Positions 8,920-18,037 of a stretch of 64,000 nucleotides of DNA are shown here, piece after piece. Origin of the DNA: Pseudomonadota bacterium (GTDB lineage: Bacteria > Pseudomonadota > Gammaproteobacteria > Pseudomonadales > Oceanobacteraceae). Where the stretch lies: NCBI GenBank assembly GCA_030145845.1, contig JAIXHJ010000001.1:310001-374000 (forward strand), read 5' to 3'. Under the pieces are notes generated by a model. That model was not told the origin of the DNA. It saw nothing but the letters and a program-made list of their open reading frames with translations, and made no database searches. Numbering within the stretch: the stretch's first letter is position 1; every line of letters begins with the position of its first letter. The translations under genes were made by a program, and so were the position numbers.

Positions 8920-9508
8920 CGAGCAGATCACTGCCCAGCACTGAGCGGATTTCCGCGCGCAGGAAAGGCACCACTTCCTGCTCAAACCAGGGGTTTTTCT
9001 TCAGCCACAGCTGATTGCGTGGCGACGGATGCGGCAGGGCGATAACCCCGGCGGGGAAGTCACGCCAGTGCTGAACCCGTTCGGTCAGGGTGCGGTAGTG
9101 ATCCTGCAGATAATAATTCTGCGCGTACTGACCGATCAGCAGGGTCAGCTCGATATGCGGCATCCGCTCACGCAGTGGCTGGTGCCAGGTCGCGGCGCAT
9201 TCCGGCCGTGGTGGCAGATCACCACTTTTGCCTTTGCCGGGGTAGCAGAAGCCCATGGGCATAATGGCGATGTGTTCGCGGTTATAGAAAAGTTCATCAC
9301 TGACGCCCATCCACTGACGCAGGCGACGGCCACTGGCATCATCCCACGGGATACCGGACGCATGGACTTTGGTGCCGGGGGCCTGGCCGATGACCAGTAT
9401 TCTGGCACTGCTGCTGATGCGTACAACCGGTCGTGGTCCGAGAGGCAGGTGTTCTGCACAGAGCGTGCAGGCTTCAACAGACTGCAGCAGGGGAATGAGT
9501 TTGGTCAT
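8912..9508 (-). CDS. Uracil-DNA glycosylase family protein
   Basis: A 198 aa protein of the uracil-DNA glycosylase superfamily. It has an N-terminal CTLC pair, the nucleotide-binding motif VIGQAPGTKVHASG, a MPMGFCYPG segment, LLIGQYAQ and the C-terminal HPSPRN motif that contacts DNA. These match the single-domain UDG-like proteins found in many Gammaproteobacteria; their activity is mostly untested. Located directly upstream of, and overlapping, the GDSL hydrolase gene. Confidence 0.82.
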   Translation of the reverse strand: MTKLIPLLQSVEACTLCAEHLPLGPRPVVRISSSARILVIGQAPGTKVHASGIPWDDASGRRLRQWMGVSDELFYNREHIAIMPMGFCYPGKGKSGDLPPRPECAATWHQPLRERMPHIELTLLIGQYAQNYYLQDHYRTLTERVQHWRDFPAGVIALPHPSPRNQLWLKKNPWFEQEVVPFLRAEIRSVLGSDLLDA

Positions 9509-9523
9509 GGCGGCGGAGCATAA

Positions 9524-9556
9524 AAAAACGGCCTGAAGAAACCTTCAGACCGTTTT
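9524..9556 (-). terminator. Terminator of the HU-like gene
   Basis: A long inverted repeat (AAAACGG..CTGAAG / CTTCAG..CCGTTTT) lies between the HU-like gene and the next minus-strand gene. On the minus strand it ends in TTTTTTTA, so it ends transcription of the HU-like gene. Confidence 0.8.
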
Positions 9557-9577
9557 ATAACAGAAAGCCTGTGGCAA

Positions 9578-10051
9578 TTACATGGCCATGTCTTTCAGTT
9601 TCTTCAGCGGCAGAACCTTAACGCGGGTGCTGGCTGGCTTGGCGGCAACGTCCATGGTTTCGCCCGGACGGAACGGGTTCGGAACGTTTTTGCGGGCTTT
9701 CTGAGCCGGTTTCTTGATGGTCTTGATTTTCAGCAGGCCTGGCAGAGTGAACTCACCGACGGCACGTTTCTTAATGTGGCGTTCAATGATAACGGACAGC
9801 TCATCCATGACCGCAGTCACGTCTTTACGGCTCAGACCGGTGTTTTCTGAAATTTCATTCAGAATCTGGGTCTTGGTGTATTTTTCACTCAGAGCAGTGA
9901 CTTTACGTGCCGCAGCTGCAGTTTTCGGTGCAGCAGCTTTAGGAGCAGCCGCTTTTTTGGCTGGAGCTTTTTTGGCAGCCGCTTTTGCCGGGGCTTTTTT
10001 CGCAGGTGCTTTTGCCTTGGCTTTTGCAGCCGGTGCTTTTCTTGCAGCCAT
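9578..10051 (-). CDS. HU-family DNA-binding protein with Lys/Ala-rich N-terminal tail
   Basis: The 157 aa protein has two parts. Residues 1-50 are made almost only of Ala, Lys and Pro with repeats of the AKKAPAK type, like the C-terminal tail of histone H1. Residues 55-157 are an HU/IHF fold: TKTQILNEISENTGLSRKDV, then GEFTLPGLLKIK and the beta-arm NPFRPGETMDVAAKPAS. Such tailed HU proteins compact the nucleoid or bind RNA in other bacteria. RBS AAGGA is five bases before the start. A minus-strand promoter-like pair (TTGCCA near 10173 and TAAGAA near 10151, spacing 16) precedes it. Confidence 0.87.
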   Translation of the reverse strand: MAARKAPAAKAKAKAPAKKAPAKAAAKKAPAKKAAAPKAAAPKTAAAARKVTALSEKYTKTQILNEISENTGLSRKDVTAVMDELSVIIERHIKKRAVGEFTLPGLLKIKTIKKPAQKARKNVPNPFRPGETMDVAAKPASTRVKVLPLKKLKDMAM

Positions 10052-10299
10052 ATTATGGTCCTTATGTGTTTGTTGTTCCGATGGGTTTCGGTCGGTATTA
10101 CGCCGCGTTTCGCGTGACGCTGCAGATCATTGATCCCGCGCCTGATTCTTATGCAAAAAAATGGCACTGGCAAGCGTTTTACCCCTGTTTTTGCAGTATT
10201 CTGCGCATAAATGCGACATCAGACAGAATGTCCGTCATGATCCCGGCGCAGTGAGCGTGCAAAGCTCCGCTGGCACAGCCGGATAAGGTATTTCCGGCG

Positions 10300-10336
10300 C
10301 CGGCCGGATACGGGCCGGATACGGGCCGGAGGACGG
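10300..10336. repeat. Short GC-rich tandem repeat upstream of aspS
   Basis: Eleven-base units of the type CCGGATACGGG occur two and a half times in a row within the 540-base gap between the HU-like gene and aspS. Nothing else in the gap looks coding. Confidence 0.5.
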
Positions 10337-10459
10337 GGAGGGCGGATGGCTGCCGCGGTTCTGTCACAGGTGGGCCGTATCCTGCAGGGGGCAGGGCAGA
10401 TTGTGGCCGGGAAACGATTTCCGTACGTATGCGGCTATCGGAGAGGGGGTAAAATCCGT

Positions 10460-10465
10460 TATAAT
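10460..10465 (+). promoter_or_regulatory. -10 box of the aspS promoter
   Basis: A consensus TATAAT sits about 130 bases ahead of the aspS start. The -35 region at 17-base spacing (ATCGGA) is poor, so the assignment rests on the -10 alone. Confidence 0.4.
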
Positions 10466-10595
10466 GCCCGCCTTTTATTTATGGTCAGCGGCCAGCAGCG
10501 GGGACTGTCGGCGGTCCGGGACTCCCGGAACCGTGCCCGGGTGCCCCGGCAGGCGACTTCAGATTAACAGACGACTTCAGATGCAGGACCAAAGG

Positions 10596-12368
10596 ATGCG
10601 CACACATTATTGTGGTGATATCAACGAAACCTTGATCGACCAAACCGTAACTTTCTGTGGCTGGGTGCATCGTCGCCGTGACCACGGTGGTGTAATCTTC
10701 CTCGACGTGCGCGACCGTGAAGGTCTGGTGCAGGTGGTATTCGACCCGGATACCGTGGAAGCCTTCAATACTGCAGACAGCGTACGTTCTGAGTTTGTGG
10801 TTCAGATCAGTGGCCGTGTGCGTGGCCGTCCGGAAGGCACCACCAACCCGAACATGAAAACCGGCATGATTGAAGTGCTGGGCAAGGAAATCAATATCCT
10901 CAACAAAGCGGCAACCCCACCGTTCCCGCTGGATGGTTACAGCGATGTGGGTGAAGACGTCCGTCTGAAATACCGCTATATGGATATGCGCCGCCCGGAA
11001 ATGCAGGACAAACTGCGCTTCCGTTCCAAGGTGACCTCTGCGGTACGTAACTACCTGGACGATAACGGCTTCCTGGATATTGAAACCCCGATCCTGACCC
11101 GGGCAACGCCGGAAGGTGCGCGTGATTACCTGGTACCGAGCCGTACCCACGAGGGTTCTTTCTTCGCACTGCCGCAGTCACCACAGCTGTTCAAGCAGCT
11201 GCTGATGGTGTCCGGCTTTGACCGCTACTACCAGATTGCCAAGTGTTTCCGTGACGAAGACCTGCGTGCCGACCGTCAGCCTGAGTTTACTCAGATTGAT
11301 ATCGAGGCCTCCTTCATCGACGAAGAAACCATCATGACCCTGACTCAGGACATGATCAAAGGCATCTTCGCCAAAGAGCTGAATGTGGACCTGGGCGACT
11401 TCCCGCGCATGCCATATTCCGAAGCGATGAACAAATACGGTTCCGACAAGCCGGATATGCGTATCCCGATGGAACTGGTTGATGTGGCTGAGTTCCTGCA
11501 GGATATCGAATTCAAGGTTTTTGCCGGTCCTGCTCAGGATCCGAAAGGCCGTGTGGCTGCGCTGAAAGTACCGGGTGGTGCTGAGCTGAGCCGTAAGCAG
11601 ATTGACGAATACACGAAATTTGTCGGTATTTATGGCGCCAAAGGTCTGGCCTGGATCAAGGTCAACGAAATCGAAAAAGGTGTTGAAGGCCTGCAGTCGC
11701 CGATCATTAAATTCATCGGTGATGACAACACCATGAAGATCATGGAGAAACTGGACGCCAAAAACGGCGACATCGTTTTCTTCGGTGCGGATAAAGCCAA
11801 AGTCGTTAACGAAGCACTGGGCGCACTGCGCTGCAAAGTTGCAGAAGACATGAAGCTCTATACCAGTGAATGGGCTGCTCTGTGGGTGGTCGACTTCCCG
11901 ATGTTCGAAGAGAACGACGATGGTTCTGTGTCTGCCTTGCACCATCCGTTTACTGCGCCAAGCTGCTCGCCGGAAGAACTGAAAGCGAATCCGCTGACAG
12001 CTCTGTCCCGTGCTTACGATATGGTGCTGAATGGTGTCGAACTGGGCGGTGGTTCAATCCGTATCCACGACGAAGCCATGCAGGAAACGGTATTCGAAGT
12101 ACTGGGTATTTCTGAAGAAGAGCAGCGTGAGAAATTCGGCTTCCTGCTGGATGCGCTGAAATTCGGTGCACCGCCGCACGGTGGTCTGGCGTTCGGTCTC
12201 GACCGTCTGATCATGCTGATGACCGGGGCGACTTCTATCCGTGAAGTAATTGCCTTCCCGAAAACCCAGTCGGCTGCCTGTGTGATGACTCAGGCACCGG
12301 GTGTGGTCAACAGTCAGCAGCTGCGTGAGCTGCACATTAAACTGCGTGAAAAGCCGAAAGCTGAATAA
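10596..12368 (+). CDS. aspS: Aspartyl-tRNA synthetase
   Basis: The 590 aa product starting [11 protein letters not shown] is the bacterial AspRS start; AGGA lies seven bases upstream, so the longer upstream frame is not used. An OB-fold anticodon-binding domain comes first (residues 1-110), then class II motifs: motif 1 around [20 protein letters not shown], motif 2 at [24 protein letters not shown], the bacterial GAD insertion domain (about 290-420) and motif 3 at [14 protein letters not shown]. It charges tRNA-Asp (and possibly tRNA-Asn, depending on type). Followed by its own terminator. Confidence 0.97.
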   Translation: MRTHYCGDINETLIDQTVTFCGWVHRRRDHGGVIFLDVRDREGLVQVVFDPDTVEAFNTADSVRSEFVVQISGRVRGRPEGTTNPNMKTGMIEVLGKEINILNKAATPPFPLDGYSDVGEDVRLKYRYMDMRRPEMQDKLRFRSKVTSAVRNYLDDNGFLDIETPILTRATPEGARDYLVPSRTHEGSFFALPQSPQLFKQLLMVSGFDRYYQIAKCFRDEDLRADRQPEFTQIDIEASFIDEETIMTLTQDMIKGIFAKELNVDLGDFPRMPYSEAMNKYGSDKPDMRIPMELVDVAEFLQDIEFKVFAGPAQDPKGRVAALKVPGGAELSRKQIDEYTKFVGIYGAKGLAWIKVNEIEKGVEGLQSPIIKFIGDDNTMKIMEKLDAKNGDIVFFGADKAKVVNEALGALRCKVAEDMKLYTSEWAALWVVDFPMFEENDDGSVSALHHPFTAPSCSPEELKANPLTALSRAYDMVLNGVELGGGSIRIHDEAMQETVFEVLGISEEEQREKFGFLLDALKFGAPPHGGLAFGLDRLIMLMTGATSIREVIAFPKTQSAACVMTQAPGVVNSQQLRELHIKLREKPKAE

Positions 12369-12393
12369 TCAGTCAGGCTGATCAGCGCATAAT

Positions 12394-12424
12394 AAAAACG
12401 GGAGCATCGGCTCCCGTTTTTATT
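12394..12424 (+). terminator. Rho-independent terminator after aspS
   Basis: A twelve-base-pair stem (AAAAACGGGAGC/GCTCCCGTTTTT) around an ATCG loop with a T-run. The A-run on the 5' side lets it act in both directions. Confidence 0.9.
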
Positions 12425-12444
12425 GCTGGAAAGGAGAATTTCCG

Positions 12445-12786
12445 ATGACACATAACCTGAATGCCAACCCGGCGCTATTGTCGCTGTCTGAGATTGCCAG
12501 TGACGCTCATGCACGGATCCAGCGCGATTTTACCGATATTAATCCGGTTATCGGCATTATGCAGGGAATGCGTAAGATGGGTATTCCGGCGGACGTGATG
12601 AGCATCGACTGTCTGAAAACCAAAAAGCGGATTCTGATTGTGCTGCACGATGAACATCCCGGGCTGATTCAGTATCAGTATACCTTCATCGATCAGGACC
12701 CGGGGGATGAGTATCAGGCGGTGCGCAGCGATGATTTCAGTGCAGAGAGTCTGTACGCATGGATTAAGGATTACTTCCGCGAGTGA
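12445..12786 (+). CDS. Conserved hypothetical protein, 113 aa
   Basis: I do not recognise this family. The start has a strong RBS (AAAGGAG, eight bases upstream). The protein is acidic and soluble with no signal or membrane segment: an N-terminal helix (LSLSEIASDAHARIQRDF), a central strand pair (KKRILIVLHDEHPG, LIQYQYTFID) and an acidic C-terminal helix (AESLYAWIKDYFRE). Gene strand and codon use agree with the surrounding chromosome. Confidence 0.7.
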   Translation: MTHNLNANPALLSLSEIASDAHARIQRDFTDINPVIGIMQGMRKMGIPADVMSIDCLKTKKRILIVLHDEHPGLIQYQYTFIDQDPGDEYQAVRSDDFSAESLYAWIKDYFRE

Positions 12787-12838
12787 GGGAAGATGCCAGC
12801 ACTTTCAGGCTGAAAGTGCGGTGTGATCCGGCGTTCTG

Positions 12839-13768
12839 TTAATAGAATTCCGGCTCACCGGGCGGACGTTTTTTAAAGCGTTTATGTACCCAGAAATACT
12901 GCGCCGGGTATTTTCTGATGGCCTGTTCCAGTTCCCGGTTCCAGTTTTCGCAGTCTTGCTGCGGATCCGCGCCGAAGCCTTCCGGTAGCGGGCTGAATTC
13001 GTATTCAAAATTTCCGTCAGGCAGCCGGTGCATGCGCATAAAAACCACCGCGGCGCCACTTTCCCGGGCAATCCAGCTGGGCGTGGACAGGTTCGCGGTC
13101 TGAATGCCGAAGAAGGGCGCAAAGCGGTCAGAAGCCCGGCGGAAATGCTGATCACAGGCATACCAGGCCATGCCGCCATTATGAATATAGCTGACCATCT
13201 CTTTCAGCTGGCGTTTGGTAAAGCCGCGTACGCCATGACGGCTGCGGCCATTAACGATCATGCGGTCGATAACCGGATTATCGTGTGGGCGGTACATATA
13301 GCCAAGCTCATAATCACTGGCGACCCGGTCGGCAAATACCGCGAGAATCATATCCACCGCGGCAAAATGGCCGCCCATAATCAGCACGCCGTGCCCTTTG
13401 GCCTGTGCATTCAGCAGATGATCCAGACCGATGACGCGGGTCCGGGCAGCGATGTCTGATACATCCCGCCACCAGGCGTGAGAGGATTCGAGTGCCCCCA
13501 TGCTCATCTGCTGCATGTTTTCTGTCAGCATTTGTTCTATTTCAGCCGCGGATTTTTCCGGGAAGCAGGCCGTCAGATTACGGCGGCCGGTGGCAGCACG
13601 TACTGGCATGCGCTTTTTCAGCACGGTGCCAAGCCAGCGTCCGAACCGGTGTTTTGCAGACAGGGGCAGCCAGGCACTCAGCCACATTAAAAAAACAACC
13701 AGCCAGGCAGTCCAGTAGCGGGGTTTCAGCAGCCGGAGGGTGACAGGTACAGCGTCGGTTCTGGTCAT
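12839..13768 (-). CDS. Lipid A late acyltransferase family protein (LpxL/LpxM type)
   Basis: A 309 aa protein with an N-terminal membrane segment (about residues 18-36) and the LpxL/HtrB family core: catalytic H-x4-D as GGHFAAVD, YRPHDNPVIDRMI, GGMAWYACDQHF, AVVFMRMHRLPDG and the C-terminal YFWVHKRFKKRPPGE signature. These enzymes transfer a secondary acyl chain to Kdo2-lipid IVA at the inner face of the cytoplasmic membrane. Which position is acylated cannot be read from sequence. The next acyltransferase gene upstream is separately placed and of another family. Confidence 0.9.
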   Translation of the reverse strand: MTRTDAVPVTLRLLKPRYWTAWLVVFLMWLSAWLPLSAKHRFGRWLGTVLKKRMPVRAATGRRNLTACFPEKSAAEIEQMLTENMQQMSMGALESSHAWWRDVSDIAARTRVIGLDHLLNAQAKGHGVLIMGGHFAAVDMILAVFADRVASDYELGYMYRPHDNPVIDRMIVNGRSRHGVRGFTKRQLKEMVSYIHNGGMAWYACDQHFRRASDRFAPFFGIQTANLSTPSWIARESGAAVVFMRMHRLPDGNFEYEFSPLPEGFGADPQQDCENWNRELEQAIRKYPAQYFWVHKRFKKRPPGEPEFY

Positions 13769-13896
13769 GGAATTACAGCAGTAATGAGTCTCTTTCTTAA
13801 TCCGCGCGCATTGTACATGATAAAAAAGCTGAAGATTGTAATGATATGGTAGTCAGTGCAGGCAGGTCTGAGGCGGTGACAGGTGGAGGGTATGAA

Positions 13897-13924
13897 GCGG
13901 CTCTGATTCTGAGGTCAGAGCCGC
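13897..13924 (-). terminator. Hairpin after the PlsC-like gene
   Basis: A ten-base-pair stem (GCGGCTCTGA/TCAGAGCCGC) with an eight-base loop directly after the acyltransferase stop. It lacks a T-run on the minus strand, so it may stabilise the mRNA end rather than terminate alone. Confidence 0.5.
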
Positions 13925-13932
13925 TGTGTCTG

Positions 13933-14871
13933 TCAGTGGCGGCTGCTGAGTTGCTCCAGCAGCTGATCTTTCTCTTCCCACAGTTGCGTAACCCATTGCT
14001 GGATTTCCAGGCGCAGGGCGTCGTCGGTCTGATAGTCACCCTTGCTGAAGTGGGCCGGAATCGGCAGTTCCTCAATGCGGATTTCTGCACGGCGGAAAGC
14101 GCCGCACATCATGCCCCAGAACGAGGGAATACCGTCCGGGTAATAAATCGTTACATTGGTCAGGGCGCTGAATTTATCCCCCAGTGCCTGAATAGCAAAA
14201 GCAAGGCCTCCGGCTTTTGGTTTCAGCAGATGTTTAAACGGAGACTCCTGATTCTGATGTTTGCTTTCGGTCAGGCGCGTACCTTCCAGAAAGTTCATCA
14301 CGGAGGTCGGCATGCGGGAGAATTTCTCGCAGGCCTTCTGGGTTTCTTTCAGATCCTCACCGGCTTTTTCCGGGTGCCGGGCGAGAAATTCTTTTGAATA
14401 ACGGCGCATAAACGGGAAGTCCAGTGCCCACCAGGCCTGACCGACAATCGGAATATACGCCAGTTCTTTTTTAATAAAGAATTTCAGCAGGGGGACTTTG
14501 CCCAGATAGGTCTGATACAGGGCAAAAATATCGACCCAGCTCTGATGGTTGGCGGTAATTAAAAACCAGCCTTTTTTGCCGGTACGTTCCAGCCCCTGAA
14601 TATTCCAGTCGACTTTATAAATGTTATTCATCCACCACAGAATACTGGCGACCCAGAGGGTGGCTATACGGGTAATGACCGGATTGGCCAGTACCTCTGC
14701 CAGGCGTGCCGGGAGGATAATCCGCAGAAGAATGAAACTGTATAAAAAGATACCCAGAAACAGGGTGTTAGTCAGCAGAGCCAGGGCACTGATAATGCCG
14801 AGCAGCTGTGAGCCTTTTTCTTTCGATGGGCGGGTCACAAGTAATCCTGTCTGATTATTCCGGAGCAGCAA
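13933..14871 (-). CDS. YihG-like 1-acylglycerol-3-phosphate acyltransferase
   Basis: A 312 aa PlsC-superfamily enzyme. It carries one or two hydrophobic segments near the N-terminus (residues 24-50 and 67-85), the catalytic NHQSWVD (H-x4-D), the acceptor motif FLEGTR and a P-x(4)-YYPDG region. The pattern, with LKPKAGGLAFAIQALG between, is that of E. coli YihG and its relatives, which acylate lysophosphatidic acid. No other start fits better. Codon use is normal for the region. Confidence 0.85.
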   Translation of the reverse strand: MLLRNNQTGLLVTRPSKEKGSQLLGIISALALLTNTLFLGIFLYSFILLRIILPARLAEVLANPVITRIATLWVASILWWMNNIYKVDWNIQGLERTGKKGWFLITANHQSWVDIFALYQTYLGKVPLLKFFIKKELAYIPIVGQAWWALDFPFMRRYSKEFLARHPEKAGEDLKETQKACEKFSRMPTSVMNFLEGTRLTESKHQNQESPFKHLLKPKAGGLAFAIQALGDKFSALTNVTIYYPDGIPSFWGMMCGAFRRAEIRIEELPIPAHFSKGDYQTDDALRLEIQQWVTQLWEEKDQLLEQLSSRH

Positions 14872-14962
14872 TGTTAGTTAATGGTGTTGTGCCCAGCAAT
14901 AACATGTCCTGCTTTATTTGTGATTTTATGTCATAAGACCGTTTCTTAACTTGGATGGGCAT

Positions 14963-14991
14963 AAAAAAACCCGGCCTGAGCCGGGTTTTTT
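14963..14991 (-). terminator. Bidirectional terminator after acnB
   Basis: Stem AAACCCGGC/GCCGGGTTT around CTGA with A-run on one side and T-run on the other, placed 20 bases after the acnB stop. Confidence 0.88.
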
Positions 14992-15009
14992 ATCTACAAA
15001 GAAAGCAGA

Positions 15010-17613
15010 TTACTTGTCAGTGGCAATCACTGCAGTGGCGGCTTTCTTAGTGTACTCGTCCATCTGATCGAAGTTCAGGTACTTGTAGATATCGGCAGAC
15101 ATGCTGTCGAGGTTTTTCGCGTATTCCATGTACTCGGCCGGAGTCGGCAGTTTGCCGAGGATGCCACCAACGGCAGCCAGCTCGGCAGAGGTCAGGTATA
15201 CGTTGGCACCATCACCCAGACGGTTCGGGAAGTTACGGGTAGAAGTAGACAGTACAGTCACGCCCGGTTTTACACGTGCCTGGTTACCCATACACAGTGA
15301 ACATCCTGGCATTTCAGTACGGACACCTGCGGTACCGTAGATGTTGAAGTAACCTTCTTCCATCAGCTGAGCTTCATCCATTTTGGTTGGCGGCGCCATC
15401 CAGAAACGGGTAGACATGCCACCTTTGTGCTGAGCCAGCAGTTTACCGGCGGCACGGAAGTGACCGATGTTGGTCATACAGGAACCGATGAAGACTTCGT
15501 CAACCTTGTCGCCAGCCACTTCAGACAGCACTTTGGCATCGTCCGGGTCGTTCGGGCAGCACACGATAGGCTCTTTGATGTCAGCCAGATCGATTTCGAT
15601 CACATGTGCGTATTCTGCGTCTTTGTCAGCACGCATAAGGCTTGGGTTAGCCAGCCATGCTTCCATTGCCTGGGCGCGACGTTCCAGCGTACGTGGGTCA
15701 CCGTAACCTTCGGCAATCATCCAGCGCAGCATAACGATGTTAGAGCGCAGGTATTCAGCAACCGATTCTTCAGACAGGTTGATGGTACAACCGGCTGCAG
15801 AACGTTCTGCAGACGCGTCGGACAGTTCGAATGCCTGTTCAACGGTCAGGTTTTCCAGACCTTCGATCTCCAGGATACGACCAGAGAATTCGTTGATCTT
15901 ACCTTTCTTCTCAACGGTCAGGATGCCCTGTTTGATACCGTACAGAGGAATGGCGTGTACCAGGTCACGCAGGGTGATACCCGGCTGCATTTTGCCTTTG
16001 AAGCGGACCAGGACAGACTCCGGCATATCCAGCGGCATAACACCGGTCGCTGCGGCGAACGCAACCAGGCCGGAACCGGCAGGGAAGGAGATGCCCATCG
16101 GGAAACGGGTGTGAGAGTCACCACCGGTACCCACAGTGTCCGGCAGCAGCATGCGGTTCAGCCAGGAGTGGATGATACCGTCGCCAGGACGCAGAGCCAC
16201 ACCACCACGGGTACGGATGAAGTCAGGCAGGGTGTGCTGCATTTCAACGTCAACCGGCTTCGGATAAGCCGCAGTGTGACAGAAAGACTGCATCACCAGA
16301 TCTGCCTGGAAGCCCAGACAGGCCAGGTCTTTCAGTTCGTCACGGGTCATAGGACCAGTGGTGTCCTGAGAGCCCACAGTGGTCATCTTAGGTTCGCAGT
16401 AGGTGCCCGGACGGATGCCCTGACCTTCTGGCAGACCACAGGCTTTACCCACCATTTTCTGCGCCAGGGAGAAGCCTTTGGCACCGCCATGTGGATCAAC
16501 CGGCAGACGGAAGATGTCAGTCGCGCCCAGACCCAGAGCTTCACGGGCTTTGGTAGTCAGACCACGGCCGATGATCAGCGGGATACGGCCGCCGGCCTGA
16601 ACTTCGTCCAGGATCACATCGGATTTGAAACCGAATTCAGAGATGACTTCGCCGGCTTCGTTGAGGATTTTGCCTTCATAAGGACGGATCTCAATCACGT
16701 CGCCCATGTTCATGTTGTCGACCGGTGCTTCGAATACCAGAGCGCCGGCATCTTCCATGGTGTTGAAGAAGATAGGGGCCACTTTGCTACCGATACAGAC
16801 ACCGCCGGCACGCTTGTTCGGTACGCCCGGAATGTCGTCACCGAAGAACCACAGCACAGAGTTGGTGGCAGACTTACGGGAAGAACCGGTACCGACCACG
16901 TCACCCACGAAGGCAACCGGCAGGCCTTTGGCTTTGATCTCTTCGATCTGCTTCATTGGGCCGGTAACGCCGTGCTCTTCAGGCGTCAGACCATCGCGGG
17001 TCATTTTATAAGCAGCGCGGGCGTGCAGCGGGATGTCAGGGCGGGACCATGCATCCGGGGCAGGGGACAGGTCGTCAGTGTTGGTTTCACCAGTCACTTT
17101 GAAAACGATCATTTTGATGCTTTCAGCAACTTTCGGCTTGTTGGTGAACCATTCAGCGTTGGCCCAGGATTCCATTACCGCTTTGGCGTTGGCATTACCG
17201 GCTTCGGCTTTTTCTTTAACGTCGTTAAAGTTGTCGAACATCAGCAGGGTGTGCTTCAGCTGTTCGCCGGCCAGAGCGCCCAGTGCGGCGTCGTCCAGCA
17301 GTGCAACCAGAGTCTCAATGTTGTAACCACCCTGCATCATGCCCAGCAGTTCAACCGCTTTTTCTTTGCTGATCAGCGGCGAAGTGGTTTCACCTTTGGC
17401 AATCGCGCTCAGGAAGCCCGCTTTTACGTAGGCAGCTTCGTCCACGCCCGGTGGAACGCGGTTTTCCAGCAGGTCGACCAGAGTCTCTTCTTCACCGGCT
17501 GGCGGGTTTTTCAGCAGTTCTACCAGAGCGGCAGTCTGTTCGGCGTTCAGTGGCTTTGGTGGGATGTTCAATTCTGCACGTTCAGCGACGTGTGCGCGAT
17601 AAGCTTCTAACAC
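15010..17613 (-). CDS. acnB: Aconitate hydratase B (short AcnB, 867 aa)
   Basis: The start is set at the GTG at 17613, which gives [21 protein letters not shown], the usual AcnB N-terminus, with GAGGAAA six bases upstream; the longer frame to 17649 would lie almost on the promoter. Domain order is HEAT-like domain (1-160), swivelling domain 4, then domains 1-3. Iron-sulphur ligands are in [10 protein letters not shown] and [10 protein letters not shown], and [14 protein letters not shown] is diagnostic. It isomerises citrate and isocitrate in the TCA cycle and can act on 2-methylisocitrate. It is the first of three aconitase genes in this window. Confidence 0.95.
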   Translation of the reverse strand: MLEAYRAHVAERAELNIPPKPLNAEQTAALVELLKNPPAGEEETLVDLLENRVPPGVDEAAYVKAGFLSAIAKGETTSPLISKEKAVELLGMMQGGYNIETLVALLDDAALGALAGEQLKHTLLMFDNFNDVKEKAEAGNANAKAVMESWANAEWFTNKPKVAESIKMIVFKVTGETNTDDLSPAPDAWSRPDIPLHARAAYKMTRDGLTPEEHGVTGPMKQIEEIKAKGLPVAFVGDVVGTGSSRKSATNSVLWFFGDDIPGVPNKRAGGVCIGSKVAPIFFNTMEDAGALVFEAPVDNMNMGDVIEIRPYEGKILNEAGEVISEFGFKSDVILDEVQAGGRIPLIIGRGLTTKAREALGLGATDIFRLPVDPHGGAKGFSLAQKMVGKACGLPEGQGIRPGTYCEPKMTTVGSQDTTGPMTRDELKDLACLGFQADLVMQSFCHTAAYPKPVDVEMQHTLPDFIRTRGGVALRPGDGIIHSWLNRMLLPDTVGTGGDSHTRFPMGISFPAGSGLVAFAAATGVMPLDMPESVLVRFKGKMQPGITLRDLVHAIPLYGIKQGILTVEKKGKINEFSGRILEIEGLENLTVEQAFELSDASAERSAAGCTINLSEESVAEYLRSNIVMLRWMIAEGYGDPRTLERRAQAMEAWLANPSLMRADKDAEYAHVIEIDLADIKEPIVCCPNDPDDAKVLSEVAGDKVDEVFIGSCMTNIGHFRAAGKLLAQHKGGMSTRFWMAPPTKMDEAQLMEEGYFNIYGTAGVRTEMPGCSLCMGNQARVKPGVTVLSTSTRNFPNRLGDGANVYLTSAELAAVGGILGKLPTPAEYMEYAKNLDSMSADIYKYLNFDQMDEYTKKAATAVIATDK

Positions 17614-17672
17614 AGTGGTTTCCTCATCGTTAACAATTAGACTCTTCACAGTTCGCTCATTTTTCGGGGCAA

Positions 17673-17678
17673 ATTATA
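17673..17678 (-). promoter_or_regulatory. -10 box of acnB
   Basis: On the minus strand a consensus TATAAT lies about 60 bases ahead of the GTG start. No convincing -35 is visible at 16-18 bases. Confidence 0.4.
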
Positions 17679-17915
17679 GCTCCTTCCGCGGATTCTAGCA
17701 TCTGTGCCAGTAGAAACACTCAGAGACGAACGTCGACTATGTGCAGGGCAACCGGCGGCAGAATGCGGTTTGCAGCGGTTTGATAGCAATGCTGAACGTG
17801 TTGTTCGGGCATTGGAACGGTTGCCCGGAGCAGGGGATGACGCTGGCTCTCGAAGGGGTTGTTCAACAAAGGGGGCTATTCCATAAAGGGCTGCCACCTG
17901 AAGGGGCTGCTCCGT

Positions 17916-17955
17916 CAAAAAAACCGGCTCCTCTTGCGAGTGCCGGTTTTATTTG
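17916..17955 (-). terminator. Terminator after acnA (hairpin A family)
   Basis: Stem AAAACCGGC/GCCGGTTTT with an inner CTCTTGCGAG loop. The same hairpin recurs at 26132, 29058 and 30308. Between it and acnA's stop there are about 80 bases without features. Confidence 0.75.
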
Positions 17956-18037
17956 GGGGCTCAGTCAGACTGTCTGGTCGAACCAGCATGCCTGATTAAG
18001 CGAGCAGCACCTGTTTCAGCGGTTGTTATCTGTGTGG

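Noticed and set aside
15427..17610. 727-codon plus-strand frame opposite acnB
   Set aside because: Antisense to the clear acnB gene; composition (many His, Arg, Gln, Val, Phe) is that of a shadow frame.
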